Positions 46,374 to 56,845 of a stretch of DNA of 64,000 bases are shown one piece after another (the stretch's first letter is position 1; the number at the start of each line of letters is the position of its first letter). Source of the stretch: Prauserella salsuginis (GTDB lineage Bacteria; Actinomycetota; Actinomycetes; Mycobacteriales; Pseudonocardiaceae). The DNA is taken from assembly GCF_024648885.1 (NCBI RefSeq), contig NZ_JANBBF010000010.1, positions 620,001 through 684,000 on the forward strand. Direction: 5' to 3'. The notes beneath the pieces are model-generated. The model saw nothing but the letters and a program-made list of their open reading frames with translations, was not told where the DNA came from and did no database searches. The position numbers were made by a program, and so were the translations under genes.

Positions 46374-46457
46374 AGCCGCCACTCTATGAGGAACGGACAC
46401 CGGGCGCGCCGAGGACCGCCGATCTCGTCCGGCGGCCGGCGCCGATGTCAGTGCCGC

Positions 46458-46520
46458 CCTTGGGGGAATTGATTGAGCCTTGGGGGAATTGATTGAGCAC
46501 TGTCGCGCGGAGCGCGTCCG
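46458..46520 (-). repeat. Mosaic element: perfect 20-bp duplication and CGCGC hairpin
   Basis: CCTTGGGGGAATTGATTGAG occurs exactly twice (46458-46477 and 46478-46497), followed by CACTGT and hairpin CGCGC-GGA-GCGCG (46504-46516). Reverse complement of the junction, GCGCGACAGTGCTCAATC, aligns with GCGCGACAGCACTTGATG at 39130-39147. It lies between pssA (stop 46537) and the ATPase start. Confidence 0.7.
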
Positions 46521-46536
46521 TCCGGGCCCGTCGGGC

Positions 46537-47520
46537 TCAGCGTTCGCGTTGGCGGAGCCCGATGCGTCGCCAGCCTCGTTTCCGTGACGAGGTGCGCGCC
46601 GGATCGGCGGGCGGGTACACCCGCGACACGTGTGACGTGGCCGTGCCGGTGCCGGGACTGCCGTCCGATCGCTGGACGGCCCGCCGCGCGGCACCGGCGA
46701 CGCGGCGCAGTCGTGGCTTGCGCAGTCCGAGACGCCGCTGCCCGCGCAACCCCCTGCGCATGGCACGGCGTTCGCGCCCCGGCACGTCCCATGCCTCGGG
46801 GTGCGCGGCGAGCCAGTGGTAGCGGCGCACCGCGTACGGGATGTGAGCCAGGTACAGCACCAGCGCCGCCGCCAGCGCGATCAGCGGGTACTGGATGACC
46901 GCCGCCGCCAGCAGTCCGACACCCACCAGCAGCGGCGCGACCGCCTTCGCCGGTGCGCGCAGCTTCTTCAGCGACAGCGTGGGGATGCGGCTGATCAACA
47001 GTGCCGCCGTGGCGATCGTCCACACCCACACCACGGGCTGCGACGACCACCAACCGGTGCCGAACTCGAGCGTGACGATCACCGGCAGCAGCGCCGTCAG
47101 ACCACCCGCGGGAGCGGGGACGCCGACGAAGAACTCGGCTGCGAACGGCGGTTGGTCCTCGTCGAGCAGGGTGTTGAACCGGGCCAGCCGCAGCACCATG
47201 CATACGGCGAAGATCAGCGCGACGACCCAACTGAACCGGGCGTCACCCGGCAGCCACACGTACAGCACCAGGGCGGGTGCCACGCCGAACGAGATCGCGT
47301 CGGACAGCGAGTCGAGCTCGGCTCCCATCTTCGACGACGCGTCGAGCAGTCGGGCGATGCGCCCGTCGAGGCTGTCGAGGATCGCGGCGACGCCGATGGC
47401 GCCGATGGCCAGCACGTAGGCGCCGGTCAGGGCGAACTGCACGGCGGAAAGCCCCGAGCACAGCGCGAGCACGGTGATGGCGTTCGGCAGCAGCCGGACG
47501 CCGGGAGTGGTCCGGGACAT
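46537..47520 (-). CDS. pssA: CDP-diacylglycerol--serine O-phosphatidyltransferase
   Basis: 327 residues from ATG at 47520 (GTG directly before is an alternative). Integral membrane enzyme making phosphatidylserine. The CDP-alcohol transferase motif D-G-x2-A-R-x8-G-x3-D-x3-D is seen in SLDGRIARLLDASSKMGAEL and the following DSLSD. About eight spans. The 65-residue C-terminal tail is strongly basic (RRGLRGQRRLGLRKPRLRR) and longer than needed for catalysis. Six bases after psd, so co-transcribed. Confidence 0.93.
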   Translation of the reverse strand: MSRTTPGVRLLPNAITVLALCSGLSAVQFALTGAYVLAIGAIGVAAILDSLDGRIARLLDASSKMGAELDSLSDAISFGVAPALVLYVWLPGDARFSWVVALIFAVCMVLRLARFNTLLDEDQPPFAAEFFVGVPAPAGGLTALLPVIVTLEFGTGWWSSQPVVWVWTIATAALLISRIPTLSLKKLRAPAKAVAPLLVGVGLLAAAVIQYPLIALAAALVLYLAHIPYAVRRYHWLAAHPEAWDVPGRERRAMRRGLRGQRRLGLRKPRLRRVAGAARRAVQRSDGSPGTGTATSHVSRVYPPADPARTSSRKRGWRRIGLRQRER

Positions 47521-47526
47521 CACGGG

Positions 47527-48273
47527 TCAGTCCCTCGCAGCGGGGGCGGTTTCGGCGATGACGGTCTCGCCGCCGACGGTGCGCTGTCCTTCGCGGACGA
47601 GGACGCGGCTGCCCGGCGGCAGGTAGGTGTCGACGCGGGAGCCGAACCGGATCAGCCCGTAGGTCGCTCCGACGTCGTGCCGTTCGCCCTCGGCGACCTG
47701 GCACACGATGCGGCGCGCGACCAGCCCGGCGATCTGGGTGACGACGACGTCGTGGCCCGCGTCGGTGCGCAGCAGCAGCGAGTTGCGCTCGTTGTCCTCG
47801 CTGGCCTTGTCGAGGTCGGCGGACAGGAACGTGCCCGGCCGGTAGGCGGCCCGCTCCACGGTGCCGCTGACGGGCATGCGCTGCACGTGGACGTCGAACA
47901 TGGACAGGAAGACGCTCACGCGGGTGCGCGGCTCGTCGGGCAGGCCGAGTTCGGCGGGCGGCACGGCCTCGGAGATCAGCGACACGGTGCCGTCCGCGGC
48001 CGCGACGACGAGGTCCTCGCGCTGCGGCGGCACCCGGTGCGGTTCGCGGAAGAACGCCGCCGTGGCGAGTGTGCCCAGCCCGGCGATGACGCCGAGGCTC
48101 GCCGACACCTTGCGCAACGCGAGCGTCGCGGCGAGGCCGCCGAGTACGAACGGTCTGCCGGCCGGGTGCATCGGCGGCAGCGTTTCCCTGGTGATCGCTG
48201 CGGCGTGGCCGAGTGCCGCCGAAGCCTTGGAGGCTGCGGAGGCCGTGGACGCCGGTATGCCGTCGGAAGCCAT
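47527..48273 (-). CDS. psd: Phosphatidylserine decarboxylase, short form
   Basis: 248 residues from ATG at 48273. Pyruvoyl enzyme converting phosphatidylserine to phosphatidylethanolamine. FREPHRVPPQREDLVVAAAD and FLSMFDVHVQRMPVSGTVER are family blocks; self-cleavage should occur at the GS of YGLIRFGSRVDTYLP near the C-terminus, releasing the pyruvoyl alpha chain. Two hydrophobic segments at about 42-72 anchor it. Forms a tight unit with pssA, as in mycobacteria (Rv0436c-Rv0437c). Long frames upstream in other phases are shadow. Confidence 0.94.
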   Translation of the reverse strand: MASDGIPASTASAASKASAALGHAAAITRETLPPMHPAGRPFVLGGLAATLALRKVSASLGVIAGLGTLATAAFFREPHRVPPQREDLVVAAADGTVSLISEAVPPAELGLPDEPRTRVSVFLSMFDVHVQRMPVSGTVERAAYRPGTFLSADLDKASEDNERNSLLLRTDAGHDVVVTQIAGLVARRIVCQVAEGERHDVGATYGLIRFGSRVDTYLPPGSRVLVREGQRTVGGETVIAETAPAARD

Positions 48274-48377
48274 GGTTCGGTCGTCTGTTCCGTTCGCGTA
48301 GGTGAACCTCGAACGCGACCACGCTACTCCGCTGGGGTAACGCACCGGTCGCCGCCTCACGTCCGCCCTCGCGCGCG

Positions 48378-49592
48378 TCACAGCAGCAGCACGTCCACCT
48401 CGGAGTCCGCGGGCGCTTCGGTGGTGTCCTCGTCGAGCACGATGAGGCAGTTGGCCTGCGACAGAGCCGCGAGCAGATGTGAAGCAGGGCCGCCGCGGGG
48501 CCCGACCACTCCGGTCACGTCGCCGTCGGGGTGCGAGTAGTAGCCGCGGCGGAACTGGCGTTTGCCCTGCGGCGACGTGAGCGTCTCGAGCAGTCGCGCG
48601 CGTACCCGGGTGCGGTCCGGGTCGGCATGGCCGAGCGAGGACAGGATCGCGGGCCGCAGGAACGCCTCGAACGACACGAGCACGCTGACCGGGTTGCCGG
48701 GCAGCGTGACGACCGGGACGCCGTCCCACGTGCCGCATCCCTGAGGTCCGCCGGGTTGCACGGCGACCTTCGTGAACGTCACGCCCGCCCCGGTCAGGGT
48801 GTCCTTGACGACCTCGTAGGCGCCCGCGCTGACACCGCCGGAGGTGACGACGAGATCGACGTCGGCGAGCCGCGGTTCGATGGCCGCGCGGAAGCTGTCG
48901 ACGTCGTCGGCGACGCTGCGCACCGTGGTCACCTCGCACCCCAGCGCCCGCAGCGCGCCGCCGAGCATGACGCTGTTGGACTCGTAGATCTGGCCGTGGG
49001 CGAGCGGCTGAGGGGGCAGCACCAGTTCCGTGCCCGTCGACACCACCAGGACCCGCGGTGGCACGAAAACCGCGAGGGTTTCTCTGCCGACGGCCGAGGC
49101 CAGGCCCAGCTGGGCGGGGCCGCACACGGTGCCGGCCTCGAGCGCGACGGTCCCCGCGGCGACGTCCTCGCCCGCGCGGCGCACGTGGGTGCCGGGCGCC
49201 GACTCGGCGTGGATCCGCACGCGGGTGGTGCCGCCGTCGGTGCGTTCGACCATCACCACGGTGTCGGCGCCGTCGGGCATGGGGGCGCCGGTCATGATGC
49301 GGTGCGCGGTGCCGGGCGGAAGCGCGGGGACGTCGGTCAGGCCGGCGGGGATGTCGACCCCGACGTCCAGTTCGACGGGTGCGTCCTCGCTCGCGCCCGC
49401 GACGTCGGCGGAGCGCACGGCGTAGCCGTCCATCGCGGAGTTGTCGAACGGCGGCAGCGACACCGGTGCCGCGACGTCCTCGGCCAGTACCAGTCCGGCG
49501 CACTCGGTGACGGGCCTGCTGACCGCGGGCCGCTTGCCCAGCAGTTCGGTCACCTGTGCGCGGTGTTCGTCGACGGAGATCACGCCGGTCAT
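48378..49592 (-). CDS. moeA: Molybdopterin molybdenumtransferase
   Basis: 404 residues. Inserts molybdate into adenylylated molybdopterin. Blocks: LPPFDNSAMDGYAVRSADV, PPGTAHRIMTGAPMPDGADT, VLVVSTGTELV, YESNSVML, VVTSGGVSAGAYEVVKDTL, and LPGNPVSVLVSFEAF. Corresponds to moeA2 (Rv0438c) by position. It supplies cofactor for enzymes such as the molybdenum hydroxylase encoded 7 kb away. First gene of the moeA-psd-pssA-ATPase run, 104 bp ahead of psd. Confidence 0.94.
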   Translation of the reverse strand: MTGVISVDEHRAQVTELLGKRPAVSRPVTECAGLVLAEDVAAPVSLPPFDNSAMDGYAVRSADVAGASEDAPVELDVGVDIPAGLTDVPALPPGTAHRIMTGAPMPDGADTVVMVERTDGGTTRVRIHAESAPGTHVRRAGEDVAAGTVALEAGTVCGPAQLGLASAVGRETLAVFVPPRVLVVSTGTELVLPPQPLAHGQIYESNSVMLGGALRALGCEVTTVRSVADDVDSFRAAIEPRLADVDLVVTSGGVSAGAYEVVKDTLTGAGVTFTKVAVQPGGPQGCGTWDGVPVVTLPGNPVSVLVSFEAFLRPAILSSLGHADPDRTRVRARLLETLTSPQGKRQFRRGYYSHPDGDVTGVVGPRGGPASHLLAALSQANCLIVLDEDTTEAPADSEVDVLLL

Positions 49593-49678
49593 CCTCCTCG
49601 CCGATCGTGGCTGTGTCAGACTCTCCCCGCTCGGAACCCCTGGGAGGCGGAGTTCCGTGTCGCTCAGGGGAGGTTCTC

Positions 49679-50356
49679 GTGCAGGTACAGCTGCGGCACC
49701 AGCCGTCGTTCGCGGTCGGGCGCATCATGCTCGCCCCGGGCGAGCCCGTCCAGGCGGAGGCGGGTGCGATGGTCGCGACGAGTTACGGGGTGCAGGTCCA
49801 GGCGTCCACCCAGGGCGGCGTCATGAAGGGTCTCGGCCGGGCGGTGCTCGGCGGCGAGTCGATGTTCATCAGCACCTACACCGCGCCGCAGAACGGTGGC
49901 TGGGTCGACGTCGCGGCGAGCCTGCCCGGAGATCTGCAGGTGATCAACCTCGACGGCCGCGTGGGCTGGTGCATCACGCGCGGGTCGTGGATCGCCTCGG
50001 CCCACACCGTCAACCTGCAGACCCAGTGGGGCGGGTTCAGCCAGCTGTTCGGCGGCGAGGGCGGCTTCCTCACCTACGCGGCCGGCCAGGGACCGGTGAT
50101 CGTGTCCTGCTACGGCGCGCTCGAGGTCGTCAACCTGCAGCCGGGGGAGATGATCACCATCGACTCGGGGCACGTCGTGGCCTACGCCGAGACGGTGCAG
50201 TCGCAGCTGCGCAAGGTCTCCGGCGGGATGGTGCAGAGCGTCAAGAGCGGTGAGGGGCTGGTCTTCGACTTCGCGGGCCCCGGACAGATCATGACCCAGA
50301 CCCGCAATCCCTCGGCGCTGGCGCTGTGGGTCTGGCAGCAGTCGCCGGGGCGGTAG
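49679..50356 (+). CDS. AIM24-family protein, copy 1
   Basis: 225 residues from GTG at 49679 with AGGGGAGG upstream. AIM24 (TIGR00266-type) beta-prism: FAVGRIMLAPGEPVQAEAGA, GESMFISTYTAPQNGGWVDV, LQTQWGGFSQLFGGEGGF and LVFDFAGPGQIMTQTRNPSA. Function unknown outside mitochondria. Followed after 2 bp by a second family member, so both are translated together and may form a hetero-oligomer (inference). Confidence 0.9.
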   Translation: MQVQLRHQPSFAVGRIMLAPGEPVQAEAGAMVATSYGVQVQASTQGGVMKGLGRAVLGGESMFISTYTAPQNGGWVDVAASLPGDLQVINLDGRVGWCITRGSWIASAHTVNLQTQWGGFSQLFGGEGGFLTYAAGQGPVIVSCYGALEVVNLQPGEMITIDSGHVVAYAETVQSQLRKVSGGMVQSVKSGEGLVFDFAGPGQIMTQTRNPSALALWVWQQSPGR

Positions 50357-50358
50357 GC

Positions 50359-50952
50359 ATGGAGGTCCACACCCGGCACACGCCGACGTTCGGTGTCGCC
50401 CGCATCGTGCTCGCCGACGGCGAGGCCGTGCAGGCACCGGCGAAGGCGATCATGGCGAGCAGTTTCGGCGTCTCGGTGTCCCGGCCCGCCCGTGGTGAGC
50501 CGACCGTGCTGACCGCGCCGGCGGGCGGCGGCTGGGTCGACCTCGCCCCCGAGGCGGCCGGTGACGTCTATCCGCTCGGTTTCGACGGGCGCAGCGGCTG
50601 GTGCGTGTCGACGGTGCCGGAGCCGCGGGTGCTCGCGCGTCCCGCGTCGATCCGCCGGGACGAGTCGTGGCCGGGACTGCAGCACCTGTTCGGCGGGGAT
50701 CACGGCTTCCTCGAGCACTACAGCGGTGTGGGCTCGCTCGTGCTGAGCGCGAAGGGCCCCGTCGATCTGCTGAATCTCGACGCCGGCGAGATGATCACGG
50801 TACGGCCCGCGTTCCTCGTCGCCTATCCGGACACGATCCAGGTTCGGTTGCGGGCGCTCGATCCGGCGGGGCCACAGTCCGTGCGTACCGGGCAGGGACT
50901 GGCGCTCGATTTCGCGGGCCCCGGTACCGTTCTGGTCCAGGCCAGGCGCTGA
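50359..50952 (+). CDS. AIM24-family protein, copy 2
   Basis: 198 residues from ATG at 50359. Same fold as its neighbour, with FGVARIVLADGEAVQAPAKA, WPGLQHLFGGDHGF and LALDFAGPGTVLVQARR, but shortened: the strand block GESMFISTYT of copy 1 is replaced by GEPTVLTAPAGGG, and the C-terminal Trp-rich end is lost. A diverged tandem paralogue rather than a recent duplication. The 249-bp gap after it holds the cold-shock promoter and leader. Confidence 0.88.
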   Translation: MEVHTRHTPTFGVARIVLADGEAVQAPAKAIMASSFGVSVSRPARGEPTVLTAPAGGGWVDLAPEAAGDVYPLGFDGRSGWCVSTVPEPRVLARPASIRRDESWPGLQHLFGGDHGFLEHYSGVGSLVLSAKGPVDLLNLDAGEMITVRPAFLVAYPDTIQVRLRALDPAGPQSVRTGQGLALDFAGPGTVLVQARR

Positions 50953-51106
50953 TTCTTACGGCGTTTCCGGAGACTCTCTCGCACTCCTTCTTTCGCCCGG
51001 CGACACCCGTTGTGGGCTATGTGGGTGAACACGATTTACCCGGATGTCACTCACCGCGTACATCGGACAGCGAGATGTCGGCGAACCCGTTACCGCAAAT
51101 TGACCA

Positions 51107-51134
51107 TTGCCCAGCTGCGTGATTCCGGTAGCGT
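51107..51134 (+). promoter_or_regulatory. Candidate cold-shock gene promoter
   Basis: TTGCCC (51107-51112) and TAGCGT (51129-51134) with a 16-bp spacer lie about 70 bp before the start codon. A transcribed leader of about 60 nt with a TTTTTCGG run precedes the strong AAGGAGG site, as expected for cold-shock genes. Confidence 0.4.
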
Positions 51135-51201
51135 GATCGACGCTTGGAGCGCAGACAGGCTGTGCTCGGAGCGTTTTTCGGTTTGCAGCAAGGAGGACGC
51201 C

Positions 51202-51408
51202 GTGGCAGTCGGCACGGTCAAATGGTTCAACGCGGAAAAGGGCTACGGCTTCATCGAGTCCCCGGAGGGGCCCGACGTTTTCGTGCATTACTCCGCGATT
51301 CAGGCAGAAGGATTCCGCACCCTCGACGAGGGTGATCGGGTGGAGTTCGAGATCACCGCGGGGCGGGACGGCCGCAGCCAGGCTGCCGACGTCAAGAAGG
51401 TCTCGTAG
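51202..51408 (+). CDS. Cold-shock protein, CspA family
   Basis: 68 residues from GTG at 51202 with AAGGAGG (51190-51196). Typical OB fold: [20 protein letters not shown] has RNP1 (KGYGFIE), and [20 protein letters not shown] has RNP2 (VFVHY). Binds single-stranded RNA or DNA as an RNA chaperone. Tail [13 protein letters not shown] is standard. Longer in-frame starts are ignored. Confidence 0.95.
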   Translation: MAVGTVKWFNAEKGYGFIESPEGPDVFVHYSAIQAEGFRTLDEGDRVEFEITAGRDGRSQAADVKKVS

Positions 51409-51557
51409 CTTTCGTTTTTCTTCTCGACCGGGGCTCCTCCGGCGCATCGCGCGGCGGTTGGCACCCGGTCCGCCGGTTCCCGACCGAGGGAAGCGGTGAA
51501 CCGGGGCTTTCCGACACTTCGCGTCCGACCAGCGGTCCGACCGCTAGGCTGCGCGCT

Positions 51558-53555
51558 GTGTCAGGCGATGTGTCGGGGGACCTCACCGGTCGGCAGCTGG
51601 GCAACTACCGCATCGACGGTGTGCTCGGCCGCGGCGGCATGAGCGTGCTCTACGAGGCCACGGACGTGCGCCTCGGCCGCAGGGTCGCCCTGAAGATCAT
51701 CGGTGAGCAGGCCGGCGCCGACCCGGAGTTCCGCGACCGGTTCGTCGACGAGGCGCGCAACACCTCGGCGGTCGACCACGCCAACATCGTGCCGCTCTAC
51801 GACTTCGGCGAGCTCGAAGGGCTGCTCTACATCGCCATGCGCTACGTCGACGGTGCCGACCTCGCCGGCCTCGACGGCGGCGGTCCCATGGACCCGGCGC
51901 GCGTGATCGGCCTGCTCGATCAGGTCGCCGACGCCCTCGACACGCTGCACCGCGACGGGCTGGTCCACCTCGACGTCAAACCGGCCAACGTGCTCGTCAC
52001 GAGCCGCCAGCGGGCGCGCGATCAGCTCGAACACGTCTACCTCGCCGACTTCGGCCTCACCGAACGTGGCGCCGCCACGCGGGCGTCCCGCGGCGGCGAC
52101 TTCCTCGGCTCGCCCACCTATGCGGCGCCCGAACACCTCCGCGGCGAACCGCTCGACGGTCGCACCGACCAGTACGCGCTCGCGTGCATGCTCTACTCGT
52201 GCCTCGCGGGCAGGCCGCCGTTCACGGGCGACGTGCAGACCGTCATCGCGGGCCACCTCAACCGTGAACCGCCGTCCCTCTCCCGCGCCGTGCCCGGCCT
52301 CGGCAATCGCATCGACGACGTCGTGCGCAGGGGCATGGCGAAGCGGCCCGACGAGCGGTACACCGGTTGCGTAGAGCTGATCGCCGCTGCCCACGAGGCG
52401 CTGGCCTGCGACGGGTCCGCAAGCGCAGGCATCGGTGGTACCGGCGCCGCGGCGGGCGGTGCCATCGCCGGTCGTGCCGTGGTGGGTGGCGCTGTTGCCG
52501 GTGGTGCCGCGGCGGCCGGTGCGGCGGTGGCCGGTGCGGCGGCGAGCGGGGGCTCGTCAGGTGACCGCGCAGCGCAGGGGACACCGATCACCGAACAGGT
52601 CACCGCGGGCCAGGCGGCGACCCCGCCGTCCGGGGCGGAACTCGGCGGCATCCGGCACCTGACGTCGCAGCAGGAAGACACGACGCCACGGCGAGGCGAC
52701 ACGCCAGGGCAGGACGACACTGCGCAGCGAGGCACTGCGCAGTGGGACACGGCGCAGCGGGACACGGCGCAGCGGCAGGACGGTACGGCGTCGCAGCAGC
52801 ATGCAGCGTCGCGACGGGACGCGTCGTCGCGACAGGGAGAGGGAGGCCTCGTGCATCCTCAACAGCCGGGACAGCCGGGACAGCCGGGACAGCCGGGACA
52901 GCCGGGACAGCCGGGACAGCCGGGACAGCCGGGACAGCCGGGACAGCCGGGACAGCCCGGTCCGTACGGGCCGCAGGGAGGCAGGCCGGGCTCGGGCGGG
53001 CCTGGCCAGTCGGGTGGCCCTGGTGGTCCGGGGCCACAGGGCCCGCCCGGTGGGCAGGGTCCGCACGGGCCCGGGCAGCCGCCGTACGGGACTCCGCCGC
53101 CGGGGAATCCCGCGCAGACCCCGCCGCCCGGACTGGGAAGGCCGCCGCAGGGAGGCCAGCCCGGATTCGGCACGCCGCCGCCCGGAATGCCCGCGGGTGG
53201 TCCGCCTCCGGGAGGCTTCCCGCCACCGGGCGGTCCCGGCGGCCCCGGCGGTCCCGGCGGTCCGGGTGGACCGGGCGGCCCAGGCGGGCCGAGCGGTGGC
53301 AAGAGCGGCGGTAAGTGGTGGCTCTGGGCGGGGCTGGCCGTCGTCGTGATCGCCGGTGTCGTCGTGACGATCCTCCTGCTGACCGGCGGGGACGACGAGC
53401 CCGAGGGCGGGGGCGAGCCCGGCGGCGATCCGGGCACGTCGAGCTCGGTGCCGGAGATCCCGGTCGGCCCCGGTGGATCGCAGTCCGCACCGACCGGTGA
53501 TTCCTCGCAGGGGCGGACGGTGCCGAAGTCGATCCCGGTGGAACCGGAGAACTGA
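51558..53555 (+). CDS. Transmembrane Ser/Thr protein kinase, non-RD type, with PGQ repeats
   Basis: 665 residues from GTG at 51558. PknB-like kinase domain at residues 17-285: G-loop LGRGGMS, Lys46 in VALKII, catalytic loop HLDVKPANVL (Leu replaces the usual Arg before Asp139), DFG at 164-166 and YAAPEHL. Then an Ala/Gly-rich segment, TAQ/QRD repeats, ten perfect PGQ triplets, a Gly/Pro-rich collagen-like linker, one membrane span (about 587-608) and a 57-residue outer tail without PASTA domains. The non-RD loop suggests it is not controlled by activation-loop phosphorylation in the usual manner (inference). No cognate phosphatase nearby. Confidence 0.9.
   Translation: MSGDVSGDLTGRQLGNYRIDGVLGRGGMSVLYEATDVRLGRRVALKIIGEQAGADPEFRDRFVDEARNTSAVDHANIVPLYDFGELEGLLYIAMRYVDGADLAGLDGGGPMDPARVIGLLDQVADALDTLHRDGLVHLDVKPANVLVTSRQRARDQLEHVYLADFGLTERGAATRASRGGDFLGSPTYAAPEHLRGEPLDGRTDQYALACMLYSCLAGRPPFTGDVQTVIAGHLNREPPSLSRAVPGLGNRIDDVVRRGMAKRPDERYTGCVELIAAAHEALACDGSASAGIGGTGAAAGGAIAGRAVVGGAVAGGAAAAGAAVAGAAASGGSSGDRAAQGTPITEQVTAGQAATPPSGAELGGIRHLTSQQEDTTPRRGDTPGQDDTAQRGTAQWDTAQRDTAQRQDGTASQQHAASRRDASSRQGEGGLVHPQQPGQPGQPGQPGQPGQPGQPGQPGQPGQPGQPGPYGPQGGRPGSGGPGQSGGPGGPGPQGPPGGQGPHGPGQPPYGTPPPGNPAQTPPPGLGRPPQGGQPGFGTPPPGMPAGGPPPGGFPPPGGPGGPGGPGGPGGPGGPGGPSGGKSGGKWWLWAGLAVVVIAGVVVTILLLTGGDDEPEGGGEPGGDPGTSSSVPEIPVGPGGSQSAPTGDSSQGRTVPKSIPVEPEN
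52866..52955 (+). repeat. Ten perfect 9-bp repeats (CCGGGACAG) inside the kinase gene
   Basis: Ten identical CCGGGACAG units run from 52866 to 52955, encoding PGQ repeats in frame. Perfect identity means recent expansion, and 9 bp keeps the frame, so the juxtamembrane linker length can vary between strains. Not a CRISPR: no spacers. Confidence 0.95.
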
Positions 53556-53578
53556 GCCCACGCCCGATCGAGCCGGCC

Positions 53579-53678
53579 GGGTGCCTGCGGCACCGAGCTG
53601 GCTGGGTGCCTGCGGCACTGGGTCGACTGGGTGCCTGCGGCACCGGGTCGGCTGGGTGCCTGCAGCACTGAGTGCCGG
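53579..53678. repeat. Four 25-bp repeats with internal hairpins
   Basis: Units at 53579, 53604, 53629 and 53654 start GGGTGCCTGCGGCAC; the first three hold GTGCC-TGC-GGCAC, a 5-bp stem. The array fills most of the gap between the kinase (+) and the epimerase (-), so it may act as a bidirectional terminator. Confidence 0.85.
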
Positions 53679-53684
53679 GACGGT

Positions 53685-54662
53685 TCAGGTCGTGTACACG
53701 CCGGTCGGTTCCGAGTGGTACCCCTTCGCACCGACCGCGTGTGCCATCGGGCTGCGTACCGCGCCGGTGGTGCGGGCCAGTTCGGCTGCGGCGCGGATGT
53801 CGTAACGCGGCCGCCAGCCGAGCGTCGTGAGCGCGCGTTCGTTGGAGTAGACACGGTCGAGCGCGGGCAGCATTCGCCAGCCCCACTCCTCGTACCGGGC
53901 GGCCAGGTCCGGCAGTACGCGGGCGAACACGGCAGGGGCGTCGGTGGCGAGTTCGGCGGCGTCGTCGCGGGTGAACGGCGTCGTGGCGCTGATGACGAAC
54001 CGGTCGAACCACGCCTCGGGGGTGTGGTGGGCGGCGAGCAGGTGGGCCTCGACGACGTCTTCGAGGTCGACTCGCCGGTAGGCGTACTCGTTGACCTTGA
54101 GGTTCGTGTCGTCGAAAGCGTTGCGAACGTCGTCCCTGTCGTCGCCTTCGGGAAAGAACCGTGACGTGCGCAGGACGACCACCGGCAGGCGCAGGTCACG
54201 GGAGAGCAGTTCGCACAGGTCCTCGGCTGCGATCTTCGTGGCGCCGTAGATGTTGCGCACCACGGGGCGGACGTCCTCGGTGATCCACGCGGCCGGCTCG
54301 CCGGGGGCGGGAGTGAGGGCGCGGCCGAACGCGCTCGTGCTGCTGGTGAAGACCACGTTCCGTACGCCCGCCGCGGCCGACTCCTCGAGGACGGTCAGGG
54401 TTCCGGTGACGTTGATGTCGACGAAGTCCTGCCGGGAGTGCGAGCCCACGTGCGGCTTGTGCAGAGTCGCGGTGTGGACGACGCGGGTGACCCCGTCGAG
54501 GGCGCGCCGTACGACGTCGCGGTCGGTGATCGACCCGGTGACGGTCGTGAAAGGCGAGTCGAGGATGTCGAGGCCGACGACGTCGTCGCCGCGTTCGCGG
54601 AGTGTGCGCACGACGGCTTCACCGAGGTGGCCCGCGCTGCCGGTGACCAGGTATCGCTCCAT
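53685..54662 (-). CDS. NAD(P)-dependent epimerase/dehydratase, extended SDR
   Basis: 325 residues. MERYLVTGSAGHLGEAVVRTL has the Rossmann TGxxGxxG; VVHTATLHKPHVG, VFTSSTSAFGRAL and the catalytic YGATKIAAE (YxxxK) follow. The C-terminal part (GWRPRYDIRAAAELARTTGA) is typical of sugar-nucleotide epimerase-like reductases. Substrate not assignable; no sugar-nucleotide genes adjacent. Divergent from groEL. Confidence 0.85.
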   Translation of the reverse strand: MERYLVTGSAGHLGEAVVRTLRERGDDVVGLDILDSPFTTVTGSITDRDVVRRALDGVTRVVHTATLHKPHVGSHSRQDFVDINVTGTLTVLEESAAAGVRNVVFTSSTSAFGRALTPAPGEPAAWITEDVRPVVRNIYGATKIAAEDLCELLSRDLRLPVVVLRTSRFFPEGDDRDDVRNAFDDTNLKVNEYAYRRVDLEDVVEAHLLAAHHTPEAWFDRFVISATTPFTRDDAAELATDAPAVFARVLPDLAARYEEWGWRMLPALDRVYSNERALTTLGWRPRYDIRAAAELARTTGAVRSPMAHAVGAKGYHSEPTGVYTT

Positions 54663-54821
54663 GCCTGCGATCGAAGCTGTTCTGGTACGCCCGTGTCAAT
54701 CTGTTTCGGGTGGATCCCACGATCTCGAGAGGCTCGGTTCGGACGCCCCGAAGGGCACCTTCGGGGCATGGTCGCGCGCTGTTGGGAGCACGGCCGCGCG
54801 GCCGTGTCGGGGGACCCCTTT

Positions 54822-54848
54822 CTTGCACTCTCACCCGGAGAGTGCTAA
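54822..54848. promoter_or_regulatory. CIRCE operator 1 (HrcA box) of groEL
   Basis: GCACTC (54825-54830), 9-nt spacer, GAGTGC (54840-54845), flanked by CTT and TAA. Matches the CIRCE consensus TTAGCACTC-N9-GAGTGCTAA in all but two outer positions. Confidence 0.93.
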
Positions 54849-54856
54849 ACACGAGA

Positions 54857-54883
54857 TTGGCACTCGGCACCGTCGAGTGCTAG
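54857..54883. promoter_or_regulatory. CIRCE operator 2 of groEL
   Basis: TTGGCACTC (54857-54865), GGCACCGTC, GAGTGCTAG (54875-54883). Nearly perfect CIRCE, only 8 bp after the first. Tandem sites would allow cooperative HrcA repression. Confidence 0.95.
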
Positions 54884-54984
54884 GTAACCGGTCGCCGACC
54901 GGTACCTGAAGGTCGGGACGGTGAGGCCACGTCCGGGAGATCCCGGGCTGGTCGTCCGTCGCGGGCACCGAGCCTGGCCTGTGA

Positions 54985-56649
<1,665 letters not shown>

Positions 56650-56667
56650 TTCAGGCCTGAAGCCACG

Positions 56668-56703
56668 ACGAGCCCCGGGAGCACCCAGTGCCCCGGGGCT
56701 CGT
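56668..56703 (+). terminator. groEL terminator
   Basis: ACGAGCCCCGGG (56668-56679) pairs with CCCGGGGCTCGT (56692-56703), loop of 12 nt, followed by TGTATGTG. Confidence 0.85.
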
Positions 56704-56845
56704 TGTATGTGCACCCCCGGCGGCTCTCGTCGGGTGTCCGGCACCGCGGCGCCGTGACCTGTTGCTTCCGCTGTTCGGGGGATGGGCACGTTACCGGAGC
56801 CGTATCCCTAGGCATGATCAACGCCACGCGGTTAGTGTCGGTCAC

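Noticed and set aside
52866..52955. CRISPR-like direct repeat
   Set aside because: Units are 9 bp with no spacers and encode PGQ in frame within the kinase.
52600..54199. Long proline-rich open frames on the minus strand over the kinase linker
   Set aside because: They are reflections of the PGQ and GPGG DNA repeats; no start site or family support.
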